Source: Monomorium pharaonis
Lineage: Eukaryota > Arthropoda > Insecta > Hymenoptera > Formicidae
DNA: 64,000 nucleotides
NCBI RefSeq assembly: GCF_013373865.1
Contig: NC_050474.1
Location: 14,323,045 to 14,387,044, forward strand
Direction: 5' to 3'
Position 1 is the stretch's first letter. Each line of letters opens with the position of its first letter. Shown here one piece after another: positions 42,120 to 53,196 of the stretch. A model generated the notes under the pieces. That model worked only from the letters and a program-made list of their open reading frames with translations. It ran no database searches and was not told the DNA's origin. Both the position numbers and the translations under genes were made by a program.

Positions 42120-43443
42120 CAATCATCACGTGATCTCTGTTCTTCTCTCTTCATCATATAATGCTTTCTCATTTCTTTTCTATTTTAGATCATATTAAAG
42201 ATAATTTAATTGTAATTGAAATGTAGAATTATTGTTCCCTGGAAATTAAACACTGGCAGCATTAGATTGCCAATTGATTAATTATTTATTTTTAGTATTA
42301 AAAGTAGCAACATTACATTTAATACAAAAAATAAGTAATTAATTACTAACCAATTTAATACTGTCAGTGTTAAATTTTCATAATAAGGGTTAACGATACA
42401 ATGTTAATACGTGCGTAAAAAAATTTTTAACTGAAATATTAAAAAATATTAAATTATATAAATATTTTAATAGTTAATTATTTAATACAATATATATAAA
42501 TGTGATAGTAATTAAATAAATATAATAATAAAATAAATAAAAACAGCATAAATAAATAGTATATATATATCAGATTTATAATTTTATTTTCTTTATGATT
42601 TATTAAAATAATATTGCCATATAAGTGATAAAAACATTTCAAATTGCAGGTTAGATGTATGCATAAAAAAAATTGATACATAAATATAATACAAAATTGA
42701 TACATAAATATGGTACAAAAATAAAATACAGTTAACACACATAATATATACAAATAAATTATTTAAACAATTTAAAATAATGTAACTTTTTAGATTAAAT
42801 ACATATGTATATGTAAATATGTAACATTTTATGATACATATATTCTGCATTAAATATCTACTAGTTTTTTCGCCCGCGTTTCAATAAATTTTTTTCCTAA
42901 CATCAATTATTTTCGTGTCCGACAATTTATAATGTTTCAACTTTTATACATCTCATATATAATACACTATTTTCCACACCACCTTTGAGGTACAGTGTCA
43001 GGCGCGTTTTTTTTTTTAAGTGGTGTCCCTAATAGGCCTAATCCACTGTTTTTCAGTTTTACATTTTTTTTAGAAAATGTCCAAACACATTAATAATATG
43101 CATTAATAATACTTTTGTAATAAAATAAATATAATAAATAAAATAACTACAAACTATAAGTAAAACTAAATATAATATAACTAAATAAAATTGAATATAA
43201 TTCGCATTATAATTGTAAAACTAATAATATATAAACAAAATTCTTTTTACTCATCTCTCTCATTCTATCCGTATCTCAGCTACTCGATCCACCTCGATAC
43301 GAATTAAAAAGAGAGAAAGATAAAAAAGAAGAAACAAAACATATAATAATAATGAATAATAAATATAAATGTATAATATATTCACGTAGTTACATTAAAC
43401 TTATAAAAACAAAGCTACAAATAGTTATAAAATAAAAAGATAT
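42120..43443. other. AT-rich 3' side of the P element
   Basis: More than 1.3 kb without coding sequence between the transposase stop and the left terminal repeat. Open frames at 42478-42850 are low-complexity Ile/Tyr/Phe-rich and rejected. Confidence 0.6.
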
Positions 43444-45686
43444 TTATAGATGTTTGATATTTAAAAGTTTTCTATTTTTTTTATGAAGTCCTTTCGTTGT
43501 GTTTTCTTTACATGATTTATTATGTTCTGATAATGTGAAATAAATACGCATACGTAAAAATAATTTTATAAGAAATATTGTAGGAAAATCCGGACATGGC
43601 GGTTGAAAAATTATATCTTGAGCAAGCTGAAATAAGTAACCGCCAATATTTTTTTGAAAACAATTTTTTTCAAAATTTTTCACAAACATTTCTTCTAATT
43701 TATGTATATAGAAACAGAAATCATAGGTTGCTATATGTAAGTTTCCGAACGAGTTTGTTTCGTTGTTTTCATAAGCTCGAAATGAAGAATATAATGTTGT
43801 ATTATCCAAAGTAGCCTTGTTTTTATTTAAATAAGCTATACATGTATCACATGAATGTTGTTTTTATTTAAATAAGCTATACATGTATCACATGAATGTA
43901 TCTCTAAACATCTTTTTATTAAGTACCCACATACATATATAAATGCATTTTCTTCTGGCAGATCCATTGTATAATAATCATGATTTGGGATATCTAAAAT
44001 TATACGTGATGAAGATGGAACAAATTCAGAAACGGTAGATGAAATAGAACTTGGTGTTCCAATTAGGTTTAACATATCATCTTCATCTGGAGCACAATTT
44101 TGCGTATCTGGATGTTTCAGAAAGGTTATACTAAATAATTTTTTAAAAGCTCTTGTAAATTGTATAGGTGTTGGATTTAAAGAATTACCACCTTGTTGTC
44201 TTATTAAACCAAAAAAATTTTCGAGACAATCTTGATTAATCCTACGTGTTCTTAAGTATAAAAAGTTATAACATTTTAATTTTTCCCAGAGTTTTATTAT
44301 ACTTTTAATCGTAATCTGCCAGCAGATAAAGCAGTTCACTTTTACATAAGTACCATTATTATTTAGGACTTTGATACATTTCAAAAAATAGAACATTTCT
44401 TCTAAAAATTGAAGTTGTTTATCGCTTCCGGTAAAAGCTTTGCCATATTGTTTAGGGCTAGTTGTAGAAGAAGAATTTAAAAGATCAAATAATTTATCAA
44501 AATGATCTATTAAATCAATGGTTCCAACTGCTTCACTTGGAAGTAAACCGGAAGACATTTGCGTACACATGCCTGCAGCGACACGATTGCTAAATACTTG
44601 GACAGCAAATTTTACTTTCATTCTTTGGAAACCATTGGATTCAATATGGCATTTTGATAATTTAGGTGCCAATTTTATCCATTGTTTACTATCTCTTTCA
44701 TAAAATTGAACAATGTGAGACCATGATGCTATTTTATTATTAAACTCAAAATCATGCTTTAAAAGATTATTGCGTGTTGCTTTTATTAAATGAGGAGTAT
44801 CAAAAATATAAAGTACTTCTTCCTCTTCAACTAAAAAGGTTGAGTTTTCTATTGAAATTCCTAGATTACGAGATAACTGGATAAAATTAGATCCCATATC
44901 ACTTACTAATGCATGTACTGTTGCACTAATTCTTAATTTAATTATTGTTTTAAATATCAAATCTTTTAAATCATTCATCCGACATGTAGTTTCAACAAAA
45001 CAATAACATAACGGTAGTTTCCAATTGCCTGCAATGCTACATGCCATTATAACAAAAACGTTTTTTGCAGGAATAGACGATTTTTGCTTCCCATTATCCT
45101 CAAACTCGATAATTTCATCTTGCGATAAATTATAAAATAAATGAGATTTTAAACTCATCTCATCTACGCATAAAATACAGTGTCTGTCCATAGGAGGCAA
45201 TGACTTTAATTTTAATGTTAAAGTATTAAAAATTTTATCATTTAAACCAGGCGCAATATTCCACGTTTGAGTTAACAACTGTAAAGAACGTATTGAAGGT
45301 AATGATATTGTTTTCTTCATTTCTCTATAATTTCGCGGGCTTAAAAAATATAAAGATAACGCGAATTTTTTAAATTCAGGATCGTATCTTTGACCACGAT
45401 TACGTTTCAGTTGTGCGTCAATTTGTGCCGACAATATTTTGGCAAACCTTACAGGTAATAACTTACTTCCTAGTTTACGCAAAGTCTCAAATTCATCCGC
45501 ATCTTCTGTATTTGCTGTTTTCCTTTTGTTCTGTCTTTTACCTTTTCATAAGCGTCTAATAGTTTCTCGCATCGTTTTAATTTGCGCTTTCAATTTTTGA
45601 TTTTTCATCCTCAATTTTGTTTTTCGAGGAGAATTGTCAGATATTGCTTGTTGGGATGTCTTCGTACCACATGTGCCAGATGTACT
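43444..45686 (-). pseudogene. P-element transposase, main exon
   Basis: The exon starts after an acceptor near 45686 and encodes a basic coiled-coil (KTKLRMKNQKLKAQIKTMRE) with one in-frame TGA near 45548. The 548-codon frame at 43836-45482 carries ILCVDEMSLKSHLFYN and IIEFEDNGK, VHALVSDMGSNFIQLSRNLG, YIFDTPHLIKATRNNLLKHD and HIESNGFQRMKVKFAVQVFS. A later block has QDCLENFFGLIRQQGG. These are the P/THAP9 transposase blocks with catalytic Asp, Asp and Glu candidates. A 41-bp tandem duplication at 43817-43898 shifts the frame. The C-terminal 121 codons continue beyond it to 43444 (TYDFCFYIHKLEEMFVKNFE). Two lesions only. Confidence 0.88.
43817..43898. repeat. 41-bp tandem duplication inside the P transposase
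   Basis: ttgtttttatttaaataagc through atcacatgaatg occurs twice in perfect tandem (43817-43857, 43858-43898). Since 41 is not a multiple of three it breaks the frame. The identity of the copies means it is recent. Confidence 0.95.
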
Positions 45687-45689
45687 CCT

Positions 45690-47510
45690 ACATACAAAAT
45701 ATTTAAATATGTTACAAATTGCAAAAATAAATTAATTAGAAGAAGTAAAATTAATAATAAATTTAAAATAAAATAACGCGATTGTTTGATAAAAATAAGT
45801 AATACAGTTTCTATTATATTATTTCAAATAATGTTAAATTAATATAATATATTTTGCATTTATAAAATTTAACATTATAGATATAAATAAGAAAAATAGT
45901 AATATATATGACAACATGTAATTATAAGATAAAATATAATATAATCATAGCACAAATCATATATCTTACGACATTTTATATATATATATATATATATTTA
46001 AGTATATTATTTTAAAATAAAACTTACGGTTTAGCAATTTCAGCACTATTATTTATTATTTCTCCAGATAATTGTAAATCACTGAAAAAAATTATATATA
46101 ATTTAGAATTGCCAGTTACGTTGAAACAATTAAATTAACTTAATACATTAGAATGTTATTTTTATTTCAATTTTCAAATATTCACAGAATATTTCAAAGA
46201 AATTTATATATATATTAGTATTTTTTCTAAGCTTTGTAAAAATAATAAAGTTTTTTATCATTACCTGTTACAATTTTCTTCTGTGCTTGTTGATGGAGTT
46301 GCATTCTGTACATCTAAATCCATTTCAGCATTCAAACATATATTTCTACAAAAAAAATTTACATAGCTGTTAAGGTTCACATATTGAATTTATGATAATT
46401 GATTGATGGTACAATTATATTAAACATGATATTGAGTTTCTCGTCGAGCAAAAATTACTTGTAAATAAATCCTTGAGTACATTGGCGGAATACAAACGTA
46501 CTCCACCGCACACAATTATGCAAAAAAATTTAATTATGTAATTGTATGCTATGGGGTACGTTTGTATTCCGCCAGTGTACTTAAGGGTTATACAAAATTA
46601 ACCAAATTTTTACTCGTCTACGACTTGCCAAGGAGGATATGAATATACTCTTTGTAATTGATGAAAGCAACGAGCATAGTTTATATTCTTTATATCCTAA
46701 CTGATCAATTTTAGTTCTCAAACTGGACACGTGCTTATTTCGTTTTTACTTCTATGAGGAAACTTTCCTAGGGAGAACAGGCTTCTCTCCTAGGCCCTTC
46801 TCCATAAAAGATTTTATGGTGGAGGGGGTAAAAAGGTTGCCAGGGCCCATAAGACCGCTGTAAAACTTTAGTCTACTTCAGTCGACTACCGAATGCCAAA
46901 GTGGTTAAGTCGATAAAGAATATAAAATATCAAAAAATATATATTTACAATTAACTTTTTCATTTATGTTTAAATTTAAAATATTTTATAGTTAATACTT
47001 CAAAGAAGATATAAATTCTATTATATTTAAAATAATTATTTTTTTATTTTTTTAAATTACCCTAAAATTGTAAAAAATAGTATAGATGATTACAATGAAG
47101 ATATTAAAAAACTTTGTTCAGTTTGAAAATTAAAAAAAATATCTTTTCATAATTATAAAATTCAGAATAAGCTTTTAATATATTATAATATAAAAATGTT
47201 ATCCCATAAAATAAGAATGTGGATTGTAGTGAGATTATCATTATTGTATCAAAAAATTATATTTTTTTCTTTATTTGACTCACCTAGTTGTTTTTTCTTG
47301 TATATTGTCCGTTGAAATATGTTGTTCATTGCTTAAGGCGCTGCAATGATTCGTATCTATTATTGTGCTTCTGAAAAAGTTAATTTAAGTTATTTATTAA
47401 TTAAAAATTAATTCTTCTAAGTTTTATAATAAATGTAAAAATAGCTTACATATTATAATTTTCTTGGTTTTCCATCGTCGATACTAAAGAAGAAGTAGCA
47501 CTGCTGTGAA
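45690..47510 (-). pseudogene. P-element small exons between the THAP exons and the main exon
   Basis: Short open pieces with AG...GT borders on the minus strand: about 47503-47452 (ends NYNM before GTAAG), 47370-47285 (DTNHCSALSNEQHISTDN), 46346-46266 (CLNAEMDLDVQNATPSTS) and 46083-46026 (SDLQLSGEIINSAEIAKP before GTAAGT). They are Ser/Thr/Asn-rich linkers without a domain. Each lies in AT-rich intron sequence. Borders are read by eye and may be off by a few bases. Confidence 0.6.
46480..46577. mobile_element. 98-bp hairpin MITE in a P-element intron
   Basis: The ends CATTGGCGGAATACAAACGT and ACGTTTGTATTCCGCCAGTG are inverted repeats, flanked on both sides by TA (46478-46479, 46578-46579). 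Tc1/mariner-type from the TA target; no coding capacity. Confidence 0.8.
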
Positions 47511-47617
47511 ATAATTTTTTAATTATTTTTATATTTCCTTATGTACAAAAATATTTTCAGTTATCAAAACTAAATTATTTCTAATAAAAAGCAATTAAAA
47601 TTAATATAAATAAAAAC

Positions 47618-47994
47618 TTACTTATTATCTGTCAATTCCAAAAATTTTGTTGGTACGGCATCTGGATGAAGGCGAGCTCGTCCTTTGATTTTATAATCTT
47701 TCTCATTAAAATGTAAATGGCACAAGCGACAATTGCGATTTACATACTCTGGACCTTTTGGTAGCAAATCAAATCTTCTGCACGCTTGAACCCATGCCAA
47801 CCATCTGTATATATAATAATCAATTTAAGTAAACAATTAATAAAATGATAAAGTAAATAATTATTAAAATTAGTGTTGTACCTATCATGTTCTTTGGGAA
47901 AAAGAAAGAAGTGTCGCTTTTCCACATAAGTCCTCATACATCCTGTCACTGCACACCAATGATTTTTCTTATTTCCTTTTATAATTTTCTCCAT
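47618..47994 (-). CDS. P-element THAP zinc finger (two exons)
   Basis: Exon 1 (47994-47882) encodes MEKIIKGNKKNHWCAVTGCM through FFLFPKEHDR. A canonical intron (GATAG|GTACAA ... TATACAG|ATGG, 47881-47805) is removed. Exon 2 (47804 to about 47620) continues with LAWVQACRRFDLLP, NRNCRLCHLHF and AVPTKF. This is the C2CH THAP pattern (CxxxC...CxxH) with the terminal AVPxxF motif, a sequence-specific DNA-binding domain that recognises the element ends. No lesion is seen in it. The start codon is the first in frame and suits the family. Confidence 0.85.
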
Positions 47995-48375
47995 CTTTTA
48001 TATATTGTGATTCCTTCGAGATCTCGTAGCAAAATCTAAAACAAAGCTAAGATCAAAGTGTTTCAAAGAAAAGTTAACCTGTACAAACTTTATACAGGTT
48101 AACTTTTCTCTTGATAATATATTTTTTATTGACACTTCACGAATCACTTAACACTTCACATAACTTTTTATATTAAATTTATCACGTCACTGTATTTTAC
48201 TCTACAGCACTATATACGTCGTAAGCATTCAAACGTACCTCTAAATCGGTTAAATAAGGAAAGACAAAAAGGGAAGAAAGAGAGAGTACGTACTGCCTTA
48301 TTTCGCGCGTGCGCATTCCGTTTTTGCCAACATTAAATCAGCTGAGTTGCGCTACTGTATATACTGTGACACTAT

Positions 48376-48512
48376 GGAATATAACGATCGAAGAAGGTGA
48401 AATTTTGGAAACTAAAATTTCGGATATTTCGGTCCAAATAAGATCACACTTCAATATTACTTTATTCTTCACTAAAATACGACTTTTAAATGCCATAATA
48501 GCATTAATAATG
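48376..48512 (-). pseudogene. unusual transposon, copy 2: first part of the N-terminal ORF
   Basis: The minus strand encodes AFKSRILVKNKVILKCDLIW and TEISEILVSKISPSSIVIF, matching copy 1 at 770-900 (DRVISLDKIVSKNDTIWCDI). It stops matching at about 48512, where a GC-rich segment begins with TGTAACAAG. Confidence 0.6.
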
Positions 48513-49161
48513 TGTAACAAGCCGTTCCTCCGCCGTCATTAAGGCATAAAGATACGAGGCCGTTACCCTCTTACCTTGCGTAGTCCCCTCCGCTTATCTT
48601 TCTCCCCGCACGTCTCCGCTCCTCTTGTCACCAAACGGGGGCTATAAAAGCCCTCCGCTGGTAATAAGAGAGCAGATCTCCTCGATCTAGCAAAGTGAGC
48701 CGACCGATCCTCTCAGCGAACTGAGCTGAGTCTCCAGAGCATGCACTGACAATGAGTGCCGAACATAATCTCGCACCGGCTTCCTTGCCAGCGCGCACTG
48801 AGCGCTTCCTCGCGCCACATATTGAGTGGCAGATCACCGCTCCGCTCGTTACCCGGATCCCAGTACGCGCACTGAGCGACCGATCCCGACACCGTACACG
48901 GGGACCCCGTAGTGAGGGGAAACCGGCGCCGCGGAAGATTATCCACGCGGGATGACACCGTATATAACAGCTGATCGCCGCAACGGTTGATCATCGTGGC
49001 TACCGAGCCATCGATATATAGTACTGGATGGAGCATGCGGCAAAATTTCTTTGATGTTCCGTCTGGAGAGATCTAGAAAGAGAGAAGTAGATGTGTGGGC
49101 TCGGATCTCTTTTTCTACTCTCTCTTCATTGGTTGAATTTCGTGTTAGGAGAAAGGGAACA
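48513..49161 (+). promoter_or_regulatory. LTR-like GC-rich segment with TATA box
   Basis: Begins TGTAACAAGCCG at the point where transposon copy 2 ends and may run to GGGAACA (49161). A TATA box, GGGGGCTATAAAAGCCC, is at about 48643-48658, set between G- and C-runs. Start-site-like cagcgaactgagctgagtct sequence lies about 60-80 bases downstream. No TSD or partner LTR is found. It could be a solo LTR or an element promoter. Confidence 0.35.
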
Positions 49162-49199
49162 GTAAGTAAATTAATATTATAGTTATATATTTGCGGCAT

Positions 49200-49600
49200 G
49201 TTAAATAAGGTTATGTAATGTTTTATGTTTTATTCTCAGTGAGAAATGATAGATCGAATTGACGTCAAATCGATTCAATCTAATTTTATCGATCACTATT
49301 TTGCCGATTACTGAACATCGAAATTTCAAATATTTCGAAATTATTTCGATGTCATGATAAAGGTGCAAACAGTATCTGAGAAAAATGATGTCGAATCGAT
49401 GTTGAAACAACGTCAATGCCGTCAAAACTCATTGAATCGAAATTGACATTGGAAATTAGCTAATTTCGATCAAATTATTTAGGCATCAAAAATTGTTTGT
49501 TTACAAATTATATTATCTGTGTTCAAAATCTAAAATTTGTTTAAAATAAAGCCTTTGATACACAATACGATTTTTCATGCTAGAACGCATACGAGGCATC
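49200..49600. repeat. degenerate TCGAT-rich repetitive stretch
   Basis: Recurring atcgattc, tttcgaaat, gatgtcgaatcgatgttgaa and acgtcaatg words without a gene. Related words reappear at 50175-50230 (tcatcgattcgatgttgaat) on the far side of the MITE cluster, as if one repeat had been opened by the MITEs. Confidence 0.45.
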
Positions 49601-49606
49601 TTCTAT

Positions 49607-49701
49607 GGCTGCGTTCCGATATTCACTGCCAGTACTGAAAATCTATAGTCTACGTCACATATACTGTAGATTTTCAATACTGACAGTATCGGAACGCAGC
49701 C
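49607..49701. mobile_element. hairpin MITE 1 of three
   Basis: ggctgcgttccgatattcac at the left is inverted at the right (agtatcggaacgcagcc), with ctgaaaatct/agattttca inside. A 95-bp foldback with no coding capacity. Confidence 0.8.
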
Positions 49702-49705
49702 TAAG

Positions 49706-49824
49706 GGTGCGTTCGGGGAGACGCTATTAGCGCTACCAGCATCAGTCCATCTTCATTACTCATTAAAAGTAGAACAAGGATAAACTGATGCTGATAGCGC
49801 TAATAGCGTCTTCCCGAACGCATC
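49706..49824. mobile_element. hairpin MITE 2 of three
   Basis: ggtgcgttcggggagacgct plus attagcgcta is inverted at the right end (tagcgctaatagcgtcttcc plus cgaacgcatc). CTAAG and TTAAG flank it, a possible 5-bp TSD with one change. Confidence 0.8.
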
Positions 49825-49838
49825 TTAAGTATCCTTAT

Positions 49839-50105
<267 letters not shown>

Positions 50106-50448
50106 TTGGCTTAATCGTATTGTGTGTCTATAGCTTATAATAAAAGAGATTATTTATTATTATATAAAAATATACGGGCATCAATCATCGATTCGATGTT
50201 GAATCGTTTCGATGCATATTTTGAGATTTCGGTTTTATATACACGCGATTGTCCAGCCATTTTAGCCCCTATATACCTTTGCGCGTCGGTTTATTGCGTG
50301 TTCATTCGCTAAATGCAGTCACGTACTGTATATGTTCCCGGTTTCTTTGAATCGCAAGGATTCTCGTCATCGTTTTTGATCACAGAACCTAGTTTGTGAA
50401 AAAATACATCAGTACGTAAAGTGAGTGAAATTTAAGTTTTCGAAAATT

Positions 50449-50470
50449 ATGGATGACGATCAACGTCCAG
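50449..50470 (+). CDS. putative first exon of EnSpm-2 transposase
   Basis: ATGGATGACGATCAACGTCCA precedes a strong donor (A|GTAAGTATCC). The matching acceptor (ttccttctttaag) lies directly before 50981. The link is inferred from the splice signals. Confidence 0.4.
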
Positions 50471-50980
50471 TAAGTATCCTCAATAATATTAGATTTGTAC
50501 AATTAATATATTCCACTGTGTCATAGGTTAGAATTATCACATATCACTTGAGATAAATATTGACGAATTCTAAAAAAAGACAAAAAAATATGAAAGATGT
50601 ATAGTAAAAAAGATTAGAAAAGAACAAAACAAGAAACAAAAATACATTATAGATTAGGTATTATTAATACATTAAATGTTTGTCTACCAACAGGTTATGT
50701 ATTCAATGTCCTGTGGAAGCAATCTAAATATTCTGTATTTATTATTTCTATAATAGCAATTGGGTCACAATGATATAAAAATCACAGTGATATCACACCA
50801 AGTCACGATTATGTGCAAATATGCGCTTTGCCATAGATATTAAATATGTTAATTGTGTTGTAACACCTGTAATAGAGTGGATATTGGCACATTATTATAA
50901 TTTTTTATGATGTTGTTATGAATTTTTTTGTTTACGAAAAGAAAACTATTAAGTAATTTTATTCTCTTTCCTTCTTTAAG

Positions 50981-51796
50981 ATGTGCTCTTACAAACGGAG
51001 ACTACGACGTAGGGCTAAAAGAGAGGTGTCTAAAAAGTTAAAAGTTGATGATATCATGAGGAAAGTTAATGCAAAATATGTTCTGACAAGTAGTACTGAT
51101 AGTGAATCTTTTGATGAATTGTCTGATTGTCTCTCACATGTTAATAACGTAGCGTGTGATCTTCAAACAGACCATCATTTGGAACAAACAGAGTCTGTGC
51201 AAAATAGTGATGGTTCATTAAATGAAGATGAAATCAATGACTCATTGCCAAATAGTAGTGATGAAAGTAATAATAATGAATCTGATGTAGATATTGATAA
51301 TAATAGAAACAATAGAAACATTGTACAGTTTAAAAATGATGCTGAAAAAGAAGAATACGTCATTGAAACTGTTCGTGAATGGGCATTAGAAGCAGGATGT
51401 TTATCTATGAGAAAACTGAATGATATTCTTAATAGGCTTAGTGTAGTCTTTCCAAGAATGCTCAAAAACTACAAAACATTACTTCACACTCCTATTCATA
51501 TAAATATAGTTGAATTTGATGCTAAATGTAAATTTTGGTACAAGGGTATTGCAGCTAAATTTCATGTTATGAATTTGAACGAATATTTTAAAAGATATAA
51601 TTCTATTAAGATTGATGTAAACATGGATGATTTACCTTTGTTTCAAAGTTCAAAAAAAAAGTTTTGGCCTATTTTGGGATATCTCGTTGGTACAAAAAAT
51701 GAGCCGTTCATAATTGCTTTATATCTGGAAAATCAAGACCCTAGAAATCCTGCAGAATTTTTGAATGACTTTGTTAATGAGGTTGAAAATTTGTAG
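50981..51796 (+). CDS. EnSpm-2 transposase, N-terminal part
   Basis: An open frame of 271 codons starting MCSYKRRLRRRAKREVSKKL, a basic opening typical of this group. A Ser/Asp/Asn-rich linker follows (about residues 45-120). The next blocks are EYVIETVREWALEAGCLSMR, KLNDILNRLSVVFPRM, HINIVEFDAKCKFWYKGI and FWPILGYLVGTKNEPFIIAL. The frame ends at a stop after NEVENL, where the family continues. The stop and the frameshift near 51830 make it a truncated product. The DDE-type catalytic parts lie downstream. Confidence 0.75.
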   Translation: MCSYKRRLRRRAKREVSKKLKVDDIMRKVNAKYVLTSSTDSESFDELSDCLSHVNNVACDLQTDHHLEQTESVQNSDGSLNEDEINDSLPNSSDESNNNESDVDIDNNRNNRNIVQFKNDAEKEEYVIETVREWALEAGCLSMRKLNDILNRLSVVFPRMLKNYKTLLHTPIHINIVEFDAKCKFWYKGIAAKFHVMNLNEYFKRYNSIKIDVNMDDLPLFQSSKKKFWPILGYLVGTKNEPFIIALYLENQDPRNPAEFLNDFVNEVENL

Positions 51797-53110
51797 AAAA
51801 ACGGGTACAATTACAATGGTACAGCGTACCCGTTTCAAGTTAGAAATTATACATATACTGGATGCACCTGTTCAATCATTAGTAAAATGCATTATAGGTC
51901 ATTCAGGCTATGCATCGTGCGAAAAGTGTACCGTTATTGGCCAACATGTTGATGGGAGGAGAACTTACGTGCTACTTGATGATCCTCTGAGAACAGATCA
52001 GTCTTTTCGTAACATTGAGTTAGCGACTTCATCATACTGGAGTGTCTATTATGTTGAGAATTGCACGTATGATATCCCAATTTCGCCTTGATCCAATGCA
52101 TTTGGTTTGGCAAGGAGTTTGTAAGAGGCTACTTAAAACCTGGGTGCTGTGGAATGGGCCTGGACAATTGAAAGCTAATACAGTTCGTGAAATATCAGCC
52201 GTCCTTGAAAATGATTTACCTCAAACATGTCCACAAGATTTTACCAGACCTCCAAGATCCTTAACAGAATGGAAATTGTATAAAGTTACTGAGCTTCGAC
52301 GGCTGTATCTGTGTGTGTGTGTGTGTATGATGGCATTCTAGTATTTAAAAAACATCTTCATGAAAATATTTACAAACATTTTCTCTTATTGCACTCTGCT
52401 CTTTATATTCTCTTTAGTTCAGTACTGGTTTGTTCAGTTAGAATGTTAGAAACTGCCAATGAATTGGTATGACATTTTATACGCCACTCTGTCAACATTT
52501 ACGGACAGAAATTTGTAGTATATAATGTTCATGCTCTCTGCCATCTAATCGCTGAATGTGCTACATATGGACAGTTGGAAAATTTTAGCGCTTTTAAGTT
52601 CGAAAATAAATTAAAATCTTTCAAAACAACTCTTCGATCAGGATATAAACCGTTACAGCAAGCAGCTTATAGAGACATTAAAAGATCTGCACATGTAACT
52701 ATTTGTCTGTCCTCTAACAATAAACATGTTACTCTTTCTCGAGAGCACAGAGATCTAAATGAAGTAATGATCGGTGTACATTTCAGACGAGTGTCTGTTG
52801 GTGAAATTATTTTTCAACTAGGAACGAAAGACTCGTGCTTTCGAACTATTAGTGGAGATATTGTTGTATTAAAGAACATTGTTCAGAATGTGTGAAGATG
52901 GTATTTTTATGATTGGAAATAAGTTCCTTAATGTTGAAAACTTCTATACATATCCTCTGGACTCATCTTGTAGGCATTGTTCGTGTGCCTGAGAAAGAAC
53001 ACGTAACAAGAAATTTTATTTTGACAGAGGTTGAATCAAAATATTGGCTAATGCCAGATGGTGATGCATTTTTATGTGTGCCTTTGTTGCACACAATACC
53101 TCTATTCTAA
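51797..53110 (+). pseudogene. EnSpm-2 transposase, central and C-terminal part
   Basis: In shifting frames: LEIIHILDAPVQSLVKCIIG with HSGYASCEKC (zinc-type), VDGRRTY, then SQFRLDPMHLVWQGVCKRLL (conserved Asp-Met-His, 52042-52341). A (GT)n tract at 52307-52328 interrupts the frame. It resumes with ENFSAFKFENKLKSFKTTLR and SGYKPLQQ (52575 on), a hallmark of the EnSpm C-terminus. Later blocks read VESKYWLMPDGDAFLCVPLL. Several frameshifts and stops break it. Confidence 0.7.
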
Positions 53111-53196
53111 TTACTTAAGTACTGCGTGTGTTTTATCAAGTCCCTATTGCTGCTATATATCTACAGAATTTTTTTTTAATCTTTGTTTCTAGTTTG

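Larger units (their letters stand above)
42019..48368 (-). mobile_element. P element with THAP domain, nearly complete
   Basis: The ends are CACAGTATATACAGTAGCGC (42019 on) and the inverted GCGCTACTGTATATACTGTG (to 48368). A weaker inverted match, rich in gcgcgaaataaggcagta, continues for about 90 bp inside. ACACTAT flanks both sides (42012-42018 and 48369-48375) as a 7- to 8-bp TSD; P elements make 8 bp. It contains a spliced gene on the minus strand with an N-terminal THAP zinc finger and a P-type transposase. It sits inside the N-terminal ORF of transposon copy 2. Confidence 0.92.

Noticed and set aside
42478..42850. Ile/Tyr/Leu-rich frames resembling membrane proteins
   Set aside because: AT-rich low-complexity sequence in the non-coding 3' side of the P element.
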